A stretch of DNA of 64,000 nt, taken from Opitutales bacterium. Lineage in GTDB: Bacteria; Verrucomicrobiota; Verrucomicrobiia; Opitutales; Intestinicryptomonadaceae. The stretch is from NCBI GenBank assembly GCA_015061945.1, contig SUVP01000009.1, positions 54,890-118,889 of the forward strand, given 5' to 3'. The position numbers were made by a program, and so were the translations under genes. The notes beneath the pieces are model-generated. The model saw only the letters and a program-made list of their open reading frames with translations. It was not told the DNA's origin and ran no database searches. Within the stretch, counting starts at the first letter, position 1. Every line of letters begins with the position of its first letter. Below are positions 27,177-36,427 of the stretch, piece after piece.

Positions 27177-27346
27177 TTATCAATACGCCTGTTGCAATTT
27201 GCTTGCCTTTATTTGTCCTTTGAAACGGATTGCCCTTTACTTTTTTATTTAATAGACACCGACAGGCGATTGATTAATCATCAATACGCCTGTTACAATT
27301 TGCTTGCCGATTTTACAGAAAAACTGCCAAGGCGTTGGCAGTTTTT
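27152..27346 (+). repeat. Compound dispersed repeat ending in a terminator, related to the 19436 element ends
   Basis: Two 52-bp direct repeats (27156-27207 and 27257-27308, two mismatches) each contain a hairpin ACAGGCG-ATTGAT/ATCAAT-a-CGCCTGT. Between them stands TGTCCTTTGAAACGG, and after them GATTTTACAGAAA and a stem AAAAACTGCCAA / TTGGCAGTTTTT with loop GGCG (27319-27346). The pieces CGGGCACCG, GTCCTTTGAAAC, TTTTACAGAAA and CCAAGGCGTTGG also occur in the same order in the ends of the 604-bp element at 19436-20039. The unit overlaps the 3' end of ribF. Confidence 0.75.
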
Positions 27347-27386
27347 CGTTCAGTGACTTAAAATTTTAATGCGTCTATTTGTTATC

Positions 27387-28505
27387 TTAATAATTTTGTG
27401 GGTGGATAGTGCCTGTGTTATTTTCTAAAAGACACTTTTTATTTTCGCCTTTTTCGATGAATGGGGCAACTGTATAACCATGGAACATTGTGTTTGATGA
27501 TACTATACAATGTTGCGATTTTGATAACATCACGGCATATTTTGGTGTCCAATAATCTTTTTTTCCGTCGGTATGACCTGCCATAAAAGTGTTACCTGTT
27601 GCACTTATTCCGTTGCCTTGAATTACAAGGTTTGCGGAATCGTTTGCTTCAAACATTTTTGTTGAATTTCTGCCATTGCGTCTGAATGCGTTGCCTGTAA
27701 TAGTACTCGACCACACGTTTTCGAGACGCACACCTGCACCATGATTATGGTCAAATTGGTTACCTGTAATATTTAGGTAATTCCCGCCATTGCCAAAGTA
27801 GAAGCCATAAGACTCGTTCCATTCAACTCTGTTGTGGGTAAACATACCCGACGAAAGACGTCCCCCAAAGCCATATTTACCATTTGCCCCAAAGACATTA
27901 TCTATAACATAGAAATCGCAACCTTTGCATTCCACACCACTACCGAGATTTTTATTTATCATACACCCTCGCATAATGAGTACAAACGTGTTATTCAGAT
28001 ATACGCCGTGTCCGCCAAATCCACGAATTTTGCAGTATTCGATAGTGATAGTATCGGTATCGTGATTACGTTTTTGTCTATCGAACATAATGCCGTGAGT
28101 TTTTGATTTTTTATTGCGATTGGCATTAAACATCAAACCTGTTATGCGGATATTTTTTGAATCGGATATATCCAAAAGGCATTTTGCAGAGTAGTCATTC
28201 AAGATAAGATTAGCACCATACGATGTTGAGTAGCCCCACTTTTGTTCGCCTTTAAGTTTTATATTTGGGTATGTTTTCAAATTTGCACACATATATTTTC
28301 CGTCTGGAAAATAGACAGTACCTTGAACTTTTCCAGCTGCATCAATAGCTGATTGAATTGCTTTTGTATCTGATGTTTTGCCGTCGCCTTTTGCACCAAA
28401 GTCGCGAACATTAAAAACATTTTGTTCGCAAGAATCGCAACCGACAAGCAACAAGATTGCCAGCGATGACAAAATTATATTACTCAAAAAACGTAATCTT
28501 TTCAT
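27387..28505 (-). CDS. Lipoprotein with a pectate-lyase-like right-handed beta-helix
   Basis: 372 aa from the ATG at 28505 (a longer start at 28541 has no ribosome site either). The signal sequence ends in the lipobox LLVGC, so the protein is a surface or periplasmic lipoprotein. It opens with FNVRDFGAKGDGKTSDTKAIQ, the hallmark of the pectate-lyase superfamily / GH28-like entry module, followed by about ten parallel-beta-helix coils with many Asn and Gly (for example NITGNQFDHNHGAGVRLENV). Probable lyase or hydrolase for pectic or other uronic-acid glycans, fitting the rhamnosidase next to it. Catalytic residues cannot be assigned. Confidence 0.75.
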   Translation of the reverse strand: MKRLRFLSNIILSSLAILLLVGCDSCEQNVFNVRDFGAKGDGKTSDTKAIQSAIDAAGKVQGTVYFPDGKYMCANLKTYPNIKLKGEQKWGYSTSYGANLILNDYSAKCLLDISDSKNIRITGLMFNANRNKKSKTHGIMFDRQKRNHDTDTITIEYCKIRGFGGHGVYLNNTFVLIMRGCMINKNLGSGVECKGCDFYVIDNVFGANGKYGFGGRLSSGMFTHNRVEWNESYGFYFGNGGNYLNITGNQFDHNHGAGVRLENVWSSTITGNAFRRNGRNSTKMFEANDSANLVIQGNGISATGNTFMAGHTDGKKDYWTPKYAVMLSKSQHCIVSSNTMFHGYTVAPFIEKGENKKCLLENNTGTIHPQNY

Positions 28506-28569
28506 ATTTGAAAGAGTAGCTATTGTTTTACTTTGCTTCAACTATATTTTCAAAAATACTAAATAAAAA

Positions 28570-28598
28570 TTGACTCAAATAACTATAAATTTTAGTAT
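28570..28598 (+). promoter_or_regulatory. Promoter of the rhamnosidase gene, leaderless
   Basis: TTGACT, 17-bp spacer, TAGTAT. The -10 ends only 6 bp before the ATG at 28605, so the predicted transcription start coincides with the start codon. Confidence 0.6.
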
Positions 28599-28604
28599 TT
28601 TTCT

Positions 28605-31340
28605 ATGATGAAAAAGGTATTTGTATTCTTTGGAGCATTGTTGTGTTCTTGTGCTTTGTTTGCTGAAAATTTCAAACCAAAAAATTTGACGGTTGGCGAA
28701 TTTTTTGAAAATCCGATTGGTTATTCTTTAGATGACTTATCGATATCGTGGCAGTTGCCATTGATAAGAAATGGTATATCGCAAACGGCATATCGAGTTA
28801 TTGCGTCGCGTTCGGCGACTGATTTTTCTACTCTTGTTTGGGATAGTGGAAAAGTGATGTCGTCGCAAAGTGTAAAAGTACGCTATGGCGGTGCTCCTAT
28901 TTCGAGTCGAGAACGCATCTACTGGAAAGTTCGTGTTTGGGATGAAAATGGCGTTGAGTCGGATTGGTCTGATGTAAACTTTTTTGAAGCTGGACTTTTG
29001 TCGCAAGATGATTGGCAAGCAAAGTGGATTTTAACAACAGAAAAACCACACAACCTTTATTTTTATAAATCCCCATACAACTGGGGAAAGGTATTCCCTG
29101 ACGGGAAACGCCCAAGAATGGGAGTTGCACCTATTCACGTCAGAAAAAGTTTTGAATCCGACAAGCCCATATCGGCTCGCTTGTATGTGTCGTCGCTCGG
29201 GATTTTCCACGCATTTATAAATGGCAAAAAGATTGATAACGACTATTGGAAAACCGGTTGGACCGACTATAACAAACGTGTACAATCCAACACTTATGAT
29301 GTCACAAAATATCTGACGAGTGGAAAGAATGTCTTGGCGTTTACACTCGCAGACGGCTGGTATGCAAGTAGAATACAATCATACAAAGTTTGTCGAGCAC
29401 CAAAGATTATCGCACAGCTCGAATTGACATATGCCGACGGCTCTAAAAAAGTTTTTGCGACAGATGAAAGTTGGAAGTTTTCAAAATGTGCAATCACATA
29501 TGCCGACGTTTACGACGGTGAAATTTACGATGCCACAAAAGAAATTTATGGTTGGAATAAAATCGATTTCGACGATTCTGCATGGGGAAATGTACTCGCT
29601 GAAAATGTCGGCAAAGCCCCAATAATAGAGCCTCGACGCAATCAACCTGTTGTTGTAAAAGAAAAACTCTATCCACTTTCTGTTACAAAAATTAGTCGGA
29701 GTGCATACATTTTCGACTTCGGACAGAATATGGTCGGTGTGCCTGTCGTAAAAATTCCAAGATTGAAAAAAGGTACAGAAATAAAACTCCGTTTTGCTGA
29801 AATGCTCAACAAAGACGGCACGATGTACACTGAAAATTATCGAAGTGCGATAAGCACCGACTTCTACACATCCAACGGCAAACCTACAACCTATGAGCCT
29901 AATTTTACATTTCATGGCTATCGTTATTTAGAAGTATCTGGCTTGCCTTACGGAGTAGAACTCACTGCTGATGACGTATACTCGAAAGTTCTCTACAACG
30001 ATATGCAGTTAACGGGAAAGTTTGTTTGCTCTCATCCTAAAGTTAATCAGTTGCAAAGCAATATTCAGTGGGGGCAACGTGGAAATTATTTGGAAGTTCC
30101 GACAGATTGTCCGCAACGTGACGAACGTGTCGGTTGGACTGGCGACGCACAAGTATTTATCCCGACAGGTGCGTTCAATATGAATGTAAACGCATTCTTC
30201 GCAAAGTGGTGCCAAAGTCTGCTCGATAACCAGACTCCTGAAGGTGCATTCCCACACGTTGCTCCAAGTAATTGGAGAGGGGTAAGCCCTGCGTGGTGCG
30301 ATGCTGGTGTTATCTGCCCATGGGAAATTTATCTGGCGTATGCAGACGTAAAAATTCTAAAGAATTGCTACGATGGAATGTGCAAGTGGGTAGAATTTGT
30401 TAAAAAGACTTCAAAGAATTTGATTCGCCCAGAAGTTGGTTTTGGCGACTGGCTCCAACCGTCCACAACATTCGGTAAAGATTCGAGCAAGTGGTGTGGC
30501 AATACTCCAAAATCGCTTATCGGTACTGCATACTTTTTTAAGTGTGCAACCATTATGCAAAAGGTCGCAACTATCTTGGGTAAAGCTGACGACGCAAAGT
30601 ATTTTAAAAATCTCGCTGAAGATGTCCGCAAAGCATACATCAAAGAATTTGTCAAAGCCGACGGAACAGTCGCAACAAATTCGCAAACTGGCTATCTGCT
30701 TACACTTGCCTTCGACATCCTTCCAGAAGCAAATAGACAAAAAACTTTCGACAAGTTCGTCAAAAAATTTGCCGAAGACAAATATTATCTCGACACTGGG
30801 TTTGTAGGTACACCACTTTTAGCACCTGTCTTTACAAAGTTTGGCAGAATGGATTTAGCTTGCCGACTCGTTCTCAACGAAGGTTATCCATCGTGGTTGT
30901 ACACAATAAATCAAGGTGCAACGACAATGTGGGAACGTTGGAATAGCTACTCGCACAAGGACGGCTTTGGCGAAGCAAAAATGAACTCATTTAATCACTA
31001 TGCATATGGGGCAATCGGAGAATGGCTTTATCGAGACCTCGGTGGACTCTGGCACACGGAAGATGCTGTCGGGTATAAAAAAATTGCGTTTGCACCAAAA
31101 TTACAGAACAAATTTACGTTTGCTACTGTCAACAAAGAAACGCCATATGGAACAGCACAATCTTCATGGAAAATCGAAGGCAATAAAATGTTATGGGATT
31201 TAATTATCCCTGCAAATTCATCTGGTCAAATAACACTCCCAACAAACTCACCAACAAATGCAACAATAAATGGAAAACCTGCTACATCCCTAAAATTCGA
31301 GATTCCAAGCGGATTCCATAAAATAGAAATCAAAAAATAA
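28605..31340 (+). CDS. Exported alpha-L-rhamnosidase, GH78
   Basis: 911 aa with signal peptide (ending CALFA). Order of domains: fibronectin-like N-domain (about 25-130, with YWKVRVWDENG), rhamnosidase N domain with HAFINGKKID and ADGWYASR, concanavalin-like domain (YIFDFGQNMVGVPVVKI), an (alpha/alpha)6 catalytic barrel with PTDCPQRDERVGWTGDAQVF, where acidic residues of the D-E-R-x-G-W-T-G-D motif are catalytic, and a C-terminal beta domain. Removes terminal L-rhamnose from rhamnogalacturonan or glycosides outside the cytoplasm. First gene of a block with a PH-domain protein, GH172 and an acetyl esterase. Confidence 0.93.
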   Translation: MMKKVFVFFGALLCSCALFAENFKPKNLTVGEFFENPIGYSLDDLSISWQLPLIRNGISQTAYRVIASRSATDFSTLVWDSGKVMSSQSVKVRYGGAPISSRERIYWKVRVWDENGVESDWSDVNFFEAGLLSQDDWQAKWILTTEKPHNLYFYKSPYNWGKVFPDGKRPRMGVAPIHVRKSFESDKPISARLYVSSLGIFHAFINGKKIDNDYWKTGWTDYNKRVQSNTYDVTKYLTSGKNVLAFTLADGWYASRIQSYKVCRAPKIIAQLELTYADGSKKVFATDESWKFSKCAITYADVYDGEIYDATKEIYGWNKIDFDDSAWGNVLAENVGKAPIIEPRRNQPVVVKEKLYPLSVTKISRSAYIFDFGQNMVGVPVVKIPRLKKGTEIKLRFAEMLNKDGTMYTENYRSAISTDFYTSNGKPTTYEPNFTFHGYRYLEVSGLPYGVELTADDVYSKVLYNDMQLTGKFVCSHPKVNQLQSNIQWGQRGNYLEVPTDCPQRDERVGWTGDAQVFIPTGAFNMNVNAFFAKWCQSLLDNQTPEGAFPHVAPSNWRGVSPAWCDAGVICPWEIYLAYADVKILKNCYDGMCKWVEFVKKTSKNLIRPEVGFGDWLQPSTTFGKDSSKWCGNTPKSLIGTAYFFKCATIMQKVATILGKADDAKYFKNLAEDVRKAYIKEFVKADGTVATNSQTGYLLTLAFDILPEANRQKTFDKFVKKFAEDKYYLDTGFVGTPLLAPVFTKFGRMDLACRLVLNEGYPSWLYTINQGATTMWERWNSYSHKDGFGEAKMNSFNHYAYGAIGEWLYRDLGGLWHTEDAVGYKKIAFAPKLQNKFTFATVNKETPYGTAQSSWKIEGNKMLWDLIIPANSSGQITLPTNSPTNATINGKPATSLKFEIPSGFHKIEIKK

Positions 31341-31341
31341 T

Positions 31342-31716
31342 ATGAAAAATAAAACATTTAAACCTTTGATGTTTCGCAATCATCCGTTCTTTTTTATCTT
31401 CACGCTATTTTTGTGTCTTACGGGAATCGGATTTTTAATTTTTGCGATATGGTGGCTCAAATGTTATTCACACAGATTGAATGTCAAAGAATATTCTATC
31501 GAACTCGAAACTGGAATTTTATCTAAACACGAAAACGAAATAGCATATAGCGACATAAAAAATATTGTTGTTAGACAATCGTTTATCCAAAGAATTTTTG
31601 GTGTTGGCTACATTGGAATATCATCGGCTGGACAAGATGAAATAGAAATTGAAATCTATGGCATCGAAAACCCAAGCGAATTAAAAGACTTTATATATTC
31701 TCAACGCGATATTTAA
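31342..31716 (+). CDS. Small membrane protein with bacterial PH domain
   Basis: 124 aa. Begins 1 bp after the rhamnosidase stop. Hydrophobic segment at about residues 15-40 (one hairpin or two short helices), then a bacterial PH (bPH_2, formerly DUF304) domain: LNVKEYSIELETGILSKHEN, the usual R/N-x-x-Y pattern with IAYSDIKNIVVRQSFIQRIFG, and VGYIGISSAGQDE. Function is unknown; related YdbT/YdbS proteins sit in the membrane. Its insertion within a glycan-degradation block is unexplained. Confidence 0.8.
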   Translation: MKNKTFKPLMFRNHPFFFIFTLFLCLTGIGFLIFAIWWLKCYSHRLNVKEYSIELETGILSKHENEIAYSDIKNIVVRQSFIQRIFGVGYIGISSAGQDEIEIEIYGIENPSELKDFIYSQRDI

Positions 31717-31772
31717 AAAGTTTACTTTTTTTGGCGTTGTGATTTTTTTTCTTTATGCTTATGATGACGAGT

Positions 31773-32969
31773 ATGAAGAAGAAAATCTTGTTATTATTTG
31801 TTTTCATCACATCGTTAACCTCGCTTTTTGCATTTAATGGTCTCGATTTAAATGTGATGGGAAATTTGTCAAAAATTTCCGACGCACAGACTCGTTGCAT
31901 AACAGCAGAAAATCCAACTGGAGAAAAAGCAGGAGGTGCAAAAGCAGAAGCGTTGCCGTATATTAGAAATGTATCAAATTCGTCTCGTCCAGCATCGAAG
32001 TTAGGAAAGGGCTGGAAAGTAAATCCATATATGGTAATCGCAGGTGGCGAAACTTTGACGATTGCAGACATCAAAGGTTCTGGTGCAATTCAATACATCT
32101 GGTTTGCTCCTATGGGAAGTTGGCGTAGAATCATTATCAGAATGTATTGGGATGATGAAAAAACACCGTCTGTTGAAGTTCCATTAGGCGATTTTTTCTG
32201 TATGGCGTATAGCGACTATGCACAAATTTCTTCGTTTGCTGTTTGTGTCAACCCAGGGCGTGGGTTTAATTGCTACTGGAAAATGCCTTTCCGTAAAGCC
32301 GCAAAAATTACAATCGAAAACAGACACGAAAGAGAAATTCGCCTCTACTATCAGATAAATTATGCCCTCACAAAAGTTGACGACAACGAAGCATATTTTC
32401 ACGCTCAATTCAGACAATCTGTTCCTACAAAAGGCTCGCTTCACACAATTCTTGATGGCGTAAAAGGGAGAGGTCATTATGTGGGAACATACTTTGCGTG
32501 GCGTACAAATAACGACGGCTGGTGGGGTGAAGGCGAAATGAAATTTTATCTCGACGGCGACAAAGAATATCCCACTATCTGCGGAACTGGTCTTGAAGAT
32601 TACGTTGGTGCTGCATACAACTTTCACCGCAAGGGTCGATATGTTGACTACACCACTCCATACTCAGGAATGCCTCAAGTTATAGCTCCAAACGGATTAT
32701 ACAAGCCCGCTTATTTTGGATTGTATCGTTGGCATATAACCGACCCCATCCGATTCAACTCTGACCTTCGCATTACTGTTCAAGATTTAGGGTGGAATAA
32801 AGATTGGGAATATTTGCAACAAAAGTCAGATATCTCGACTGTCGCATACTGGTATCAAACCGAACCACACGCACCATTCCCAAAATTGCCGACAAATGGC
32901 GAGCTTGTCATAAACAAACAAGCACGAGAAAAAGAACTCAAACAAGAAGCTGAAAAAACATCTAAATAG
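31773..32969 (+). CDS. Exported GH172-family (DUF2961) glycoside hydrolase
   Basis: 398 aa from the ATG at 31773 (alternatives at 31755, 31761 and 31764 would lengthen the signal sequence). Signal peptide ends near TSLFA. DUF2961 features: RCITAENPTGEKAGGA, IADIKGSGAIQYIWFAP, SVEVPLGDFFCMAY, YWKMPFRKAAKITIEN, and the signature GTGLEDYVGAAYNF, with the LED acidic residues expected in the active site, then YSGMPQVI. Family members act on D-arabinofuranose or fructofuranose (difructose anhydride) glycans. The polymer target is unknown. Confidence 0.88.
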   Translation: MKKKILLLFVFITSLTSLFAFNGLDLNVMGNLSKISDAQTRCITAENPTGEKAGGAKAEALPYIRNVSNSSRPASKLGKGWKVNPYMVIAGGETLTIADIKGSGAIQYIWFAPMGSWRRIIIRMYWDDEKTPSVEVPLGDFFCMAYSDYAQISSFAVCVNPGRGFNCYWKMPFRKAAKITIENRHEREIRLYYQINYALTKVDDNEAYFHAQFRQSVPTKGSLHTILDGVKGRGHYVGTYFAWRTNNDGWWGEGEMKFYLDGDKEYPTICGTGLEDYVGAAYNFHRKGRYVDYTTPYSGMPQVIAPNGLYKPAYFGLYRWHITDPIRFNSDLRITVQDLGWNKDWEYLQQKSDISTVAYWYQTEPHAPFPKLPTNGELVINKQAREKELKQEAEKTSK

Positions 32970-32979
32970 TTTTTTAATT

Positions 32980-34218
32980 ATGAAAAAATTATATCTGATT
33001 TTTATATTTGTAGCTACGTCAATTTTCGCATTTGGAGCCAAGCAACCATACTTTATCGGCACTTGCGACAAAGACCCTCTATCCTACAAAATTGGCGAGC
33101 AGATGACATTTTCAGTCAACCTTGTCGACAAAGATGGCAATATTCTCGAAGGGCAAAAATTAAAATGGAAACTCACAAAAGATTGTTCTGATGAAGTCAA
33201 AGAAGGTGAAATTATCTCGTCAAAAAAACCTTTTGTTTTATCGACAAAAATGTTTGCCCCTGGGTATGCTCGCCTCACTGTGATTCCGGTTGATGCAAAT
33301 GGAAATCGTCTAAAAAATATGGATATATTTGACGCAAGTGCGTGTGCTGGTTTTGAACACATCAGACAAATCACTCCTGAACCCAAAGATTACGATGCTT
33401 TTTGGGCAAAACAAATTTCCGAACTAAATAAAATTCCAATCAAGTGCCATAAAAAAGAAGTGGAAGGAAAAAAAGGTTATAAAACTTATATCCTCACTAT
33501 CGATTGTGTCGGTGCACCGGCAAAGGCGTGGCTGACTATTCCAGAAAATGCAAAACCAAATTCTCTCGGGATAATTATGAACGTCCACGGATATGGCGTG
33601 GGACTAATAAAACCAACATATTATCCGTATGCAATCACACTTTCGGTAGAAAGACATAGTTACGAACTTAATCAACCAAAAGAATATTATGATAACCAAC
33701 GAAAACTTCTAAGAAACTTTGGTCTGAAAAAAAATGAAAATAAAAATCCTGAAAATAACTATTTCAAGAATATGATTCTTCGCGATATTCGTGCATTGCA
33801 ATACACAAAAACTATCGCTGAATGGAACAAAAAAGACATCACTGTCTTTGGAGGAAGTATGGGCGGTTTTCAGGCAATCTTCGTAGCATCGCTTGATAAA
33901 GATATAACAAGATGTGGTGCGGCGGTGCCGTGGATGTGCAACCTCAATGGCGAAAATGAAGGAAAAATAAAATCGCATTTCAAGCCCGACTTTATCCCAG
34001 AAATCCTTTACTTCGATTCCACAAATGCAGTCAAACGCATAAAGTGTCCTATTAGAATCACAGCCCGACTGGGCGACTTCGGATGCCCGCCATCGAGCAT
34101 AACAATCCTATATCACAATGCAAAAAATGCTACATTAGAATTTGAATTTAATGGTGGGCACACTTATAAATCGCCGTGGAAAGATAACAAAGTTTCAAAA
34201 AAATCCAAACTCAATTAG
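32980..34218 (+). CDS. Exported acetyl-xylan-esterase-like hydrolase (CE7/AXE1)
   Basis: 412 aa with signal peptide (ending SIFAFGA). An N-terminal Ig-like domain (about 30-125) precedes an alpha/beta-hydrolase domain: IRQITPEPKDYDAFWAKQI is the AXE1 entry motif, MNVHGYGVG follows, and the nucleophile elbow is FGGSMGGFQA. The late Asp (TARLGDFGCPPSS) and His (FNGGHTYKSP) complete a likely triad. Predicted to deacetylate plant glycans so the neighbouring hydrolases can act. It ends 9 bp from the convergent surE stop without a visible terminator. Confidence 0.85.
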   Translation: MKKLYLIFIFVATSIFAFGAKQPYFIGTCDKDPLSYKIGEQMTFSVNLVDKDGNILEGQKLKWKLTKDCSDEVKEGEIISSKKPFVLSTKMFAPGYARLTVIPVDANGNRLKNMDIFDASACAGFEHIRQITPEPKDYDAFWAKQISELNKIPIKCHKKEVEGKKGYKTYILTIDCVGAPAKAWLTIPENAKPNSLGIIMNVHGYGVGLIKPTYYPYAITLSVERHSYELNQPKEYYDNQRKLLRNFGLKKNENKNPENNYFKNMILRDIRALQYTKTIAEWNKKDITVFGGSMGGFQAIFVASLDKDITRCGAAVPWMCNLNGENEGKIKSHFKPDFIPEILYFDSTNAVKRIKCPIRITARLGDFGCPPSSITILYHNAKNATLEFEFNGGHTYKSPWKDNKVSKKSKLN

Positions 34219-34227
34219 TAAGTTTAT

Positions 34228-34995
34228 TTAAATTCTATTTATGCTGATTTTTGAATAGCACGCTGTCGCATTGTCGAGGCATTCTTTGTCGGTGATTTCT
34301 CCGGTTGGCGATGTACAATCGCCAAGTGAATATGAGAAATCAAATTTGTCATCATCACCTTTTACATATATGCTTTTCAAATTTGCAATCGCAGGTACGC
34401 ACTTTTTAAACGGATTTGCACGGGTATATTGAATCGGATAATTTACATTTATCACTTCGCCCGTTCCGCACGATTTTTCAGCAAGACATTTTATTACAAA
34501 TTCTGATGCGTGTTCGCTCGCTTCGTCGATATTTTTTTGGAGTGCATCGGGGGCTTTGCCGTGTCGGAGACGACAAAAGTCGTAATAAATTCTTTCGAGT
34601 CTCATCGAGAATGCAAAAGCTGGCAAACCCCAACCTGCCCCTTCGACTGCCGCCGAAAACGTACCACTACTCCACAAAAGTGGAAGTGCTATATTCTGAC
34701 CAATATTCATCCCCGATACAACTGCGTCGGGAAGCTCGCCATCATAAAAGTGTCCGAGTGCGATATTCACGCAATCGGACGGAGTTCCTGTAATTGTTTG
34801 GCAATCTATACCAAAAAATTCTTCGCGTTTTACACGAACTTCAGAGTGTCTACTATATGCACGCCCTACCCAGCTTTGCTCTCTCGCTGGCACGACTATT
34901 TTCAAGTCGGCAACTTGTGCGAGAGACTTTGCAAATGCGGGAAGAAAGGGCGAATCAAGCCCGTCGTCGTTAGACAGAAGCAGGCGAGGTTTCAT
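34228..34995 (-). CDS. surE: 5'-nucleotidase SurE
   Basis: 255 aa. Metal-dependent phosphatase acting on nucleoside 5'- and 3'-monophosphates. Motifs: LLLSNDDGLDSPFL with the metal-binding Asp pair, VVPAREQSWVGRAY, TGTPSDCVNIAL, VVSGMNIGQNIALPLLWSSGTFSAAVEGA. The start overlaps the end of the NfnB-like gene by 26 bp on the same strand, so it is translated as the last cistron of the redox operon. Confidence 0.92.
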   Translation of the reverse strand: MKPRLLLSNDDGLDSPFLPAFAKSLAQVADLKIVVPAREQSWVGRAYSRHSEVRVKREEFFGIDCQTITGTPSDCVNIALGHFYDGELPDAVVSGMNIGQNIALPLLWSSGTFSAAVEGAGWGLPAFAFSMRLERIYYDFCRLRHGKAPDALQKNIDEASEHASEFVIKCLAEKSCGTGEVINVNYPIQYTRANPFKKCVPAIANLKSIYVKGDDDKFDFSYSLGDCTSPTGEITDKECLDNATACYSKISINRI

Positions 34996-36418
34996 CTTTT
35001 AGGGGTTCACCTTTGAGGAACTTATTTATGCTACGAGCTGCAATTTTTGCTTGTCCCATAGCACTAATGACGGTCGCCGCACCGCTGACTACGTCGCCAC
35101 CAGCAAAGACTTGTGGAATTGACGTTTGCAATGTTTCTGGATCGACTTCAAGAGTTCCCTTTTTAGTTGTTTTCAATGCGTCGCAAGTCATCGGAATCAA
35201 TGGGTTTGGTCTATTTCCGATTGCGATTACGAGTGCATCGCAAGGTATTTGGAATTCACTACCTTCTACTTCAACAACACTTCGGCGTCCTGATGCGTCT
35301 GGTTCGCCAAGTTCCATCTTTACGCATTCAAGTGCGACAATCTTTCCGCTATCATCGGCGATTACACGTTTTGGGTTTGTCAACATCTGGAAGTTTACAC
35401 CTTCTTGTTCTGCGTGGTGAACTTCTTCTGCACGAGCTGGCATTTGTTCGCGAGCACGACGATATACGAGAGTCGATTTTGCACCAATACGCAATGCTGT
35501 ACGCGACGAGTCCATCGCAACATTACCACCACCTACTGTGATAATATGTTTTGCACTAATTGGTGTTGTTGCGTGATTCGGGAAATCGTACGCTTTCATC
35601 AAATTGAAGCGTGTAAGGAATTCGTTAGCCGAGAACACGCCAACACTGTTTTCCCCTGGAATACCAAGGAACATCGGCAAGCCCGCTCCCGAACCGATAA
35701 AGATTGCATCAAAACCTTCGCTCAAAAGTTTATCAACTGTGCGAAGTTTACCCACTACATAATTCAAGTGTATCTTTACACCGAGTTTTTTGAGCGATTC
35801 AACTTCGTGTACAACTATTTCTTTGGGCAAGCGGAATTGTGGAATACCATACATCAACACGCCTCCAGGCAAGTGCAACGCTTCAAAGATTTCAACTTCG
35901 TGCCCTGCGATTGCGAGGTCTGCCGCTGCTGTGATACCAGCCGGACCGCAACCGATAATCGCAACACGTTTCCCTGTTGCAGGAGCTTTTTCTGGAAGTT
36001 GCTCGAGATTGTTGAGGCGAACATAGTCTGCCGAGAATCTTTCGAGAGTCCCGATTGCAACAGGCTTACCTTTGATACCCAATATACAACTACCTTCGCA
36101 CTGATTTTCTTGTGGACATACACGTCCGCAAACTGCTGGGAGTGCTGTTTGTTTCTTAAGTTTAATCGCCGCTTCTTTTGGATCGCCCTTTGCGATTTCC
36201 GCAATAAACTCGGGTATGCGGATATTTACAGGGCAAGCCGCCATACAGCGAGGTTTTGGACATTGCAAGCAACGGCTTGCTTCGTCCATAGCCATTTCAA
36301 GCGAAATACCATAAGGCACTTCTTCAAAGTTTGTTGCTCGACGCTTCGGATTTTGTTCGGGCATCGTAAGGCGTGGGAGCCCCGACGCCTTAATTTTTCT
36401 TGGTTTTTCTTCTGCCAT
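34970..36418 (-). CDS. NfnB/GltD-like NAD(P)-binding iron-sulfur flavoprotein
   Basis: 482 aa of the glutamate-synthase small-subunit/NfnB (SudA) family. N-terminal 4Fe-4S cluster domain (about 40-115): RCLQCPKPRCMAACPVN and CGRVCPQENQCEGSC. FAD-binding motif VAIIGCGPAGITAAADLAIAG, NAD(P)-binding motif ITVGGGNVAMDSSRTALRIG with the following YRRAREQMPARAEE, and a C-terminal second FAD piece (VFAGGDVVSGAATVISAMGQ). No large glutamate synthase subunit is nearby; instead the gene follows a NuoE-NuoF-NuoG/NfnA series, so I take it as the NADP(H) site of a transhydrogenase complex. Confidence 0.85.
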   Translation of the reverse strand: MAEEKPRKIKASGLPRLTMPEQNPKRRATNFEEVPYGISLEMAMDEASRCLQCPKPRCMAACPVNIRIPEFIAEIAKGDPKEAAIKLKKQTALPAVCGRVCPQENQCEGSCILGIKGKPVAIGTLERFSADYVRLNNLEQLPEKAPATGKRVAIIGCGPAGITAAADLAIAGHEVEIFEALHLPGGVLMYGIPQFRLPKEIVVHEVESLKKLGVKIHLNYVVGKLRTVDKLLSEGFDAIFIGSGAGLPMFLGIPGENSVGVFSANEFLTRFNLMKAYDFPNHATTPISAKHIITVGGGNVAMDSSRTALRIGAKSTLVYRRAREQMPARAEEVHHAEQEGVNFQMLTNPKRVIADDSGKIVALECVKMELGEPDASGRRSVVEVEGSEFQIPCDALVIAIGNRPNPLIPMTCDALKTTKKGTLEVDPETLQTSIPQVFAGGDVVSGAATVISAMGQAKIAARSINKFLKGEPLKDETSPASV

Positions 36419-36427
36419 ATCTAATCC

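Noticed and set aside
34970..36418. Reading the NfnB-like gene as glutamate synthase small subunit GltD
   Set aside because: There is no large glutamate synthase subunit nearby, and the gene directly follows an NfnA-containing redox series; NfnB is the better fit, although the two families are closely related.
35405..36424. A 339-codon open frame opposite the NfnB-like gene
   Set aside because: It is antisense to a gene with complete Fe-S and FAD motifs; its Cys/His/Phe-rich composition is that of a shadow frame.
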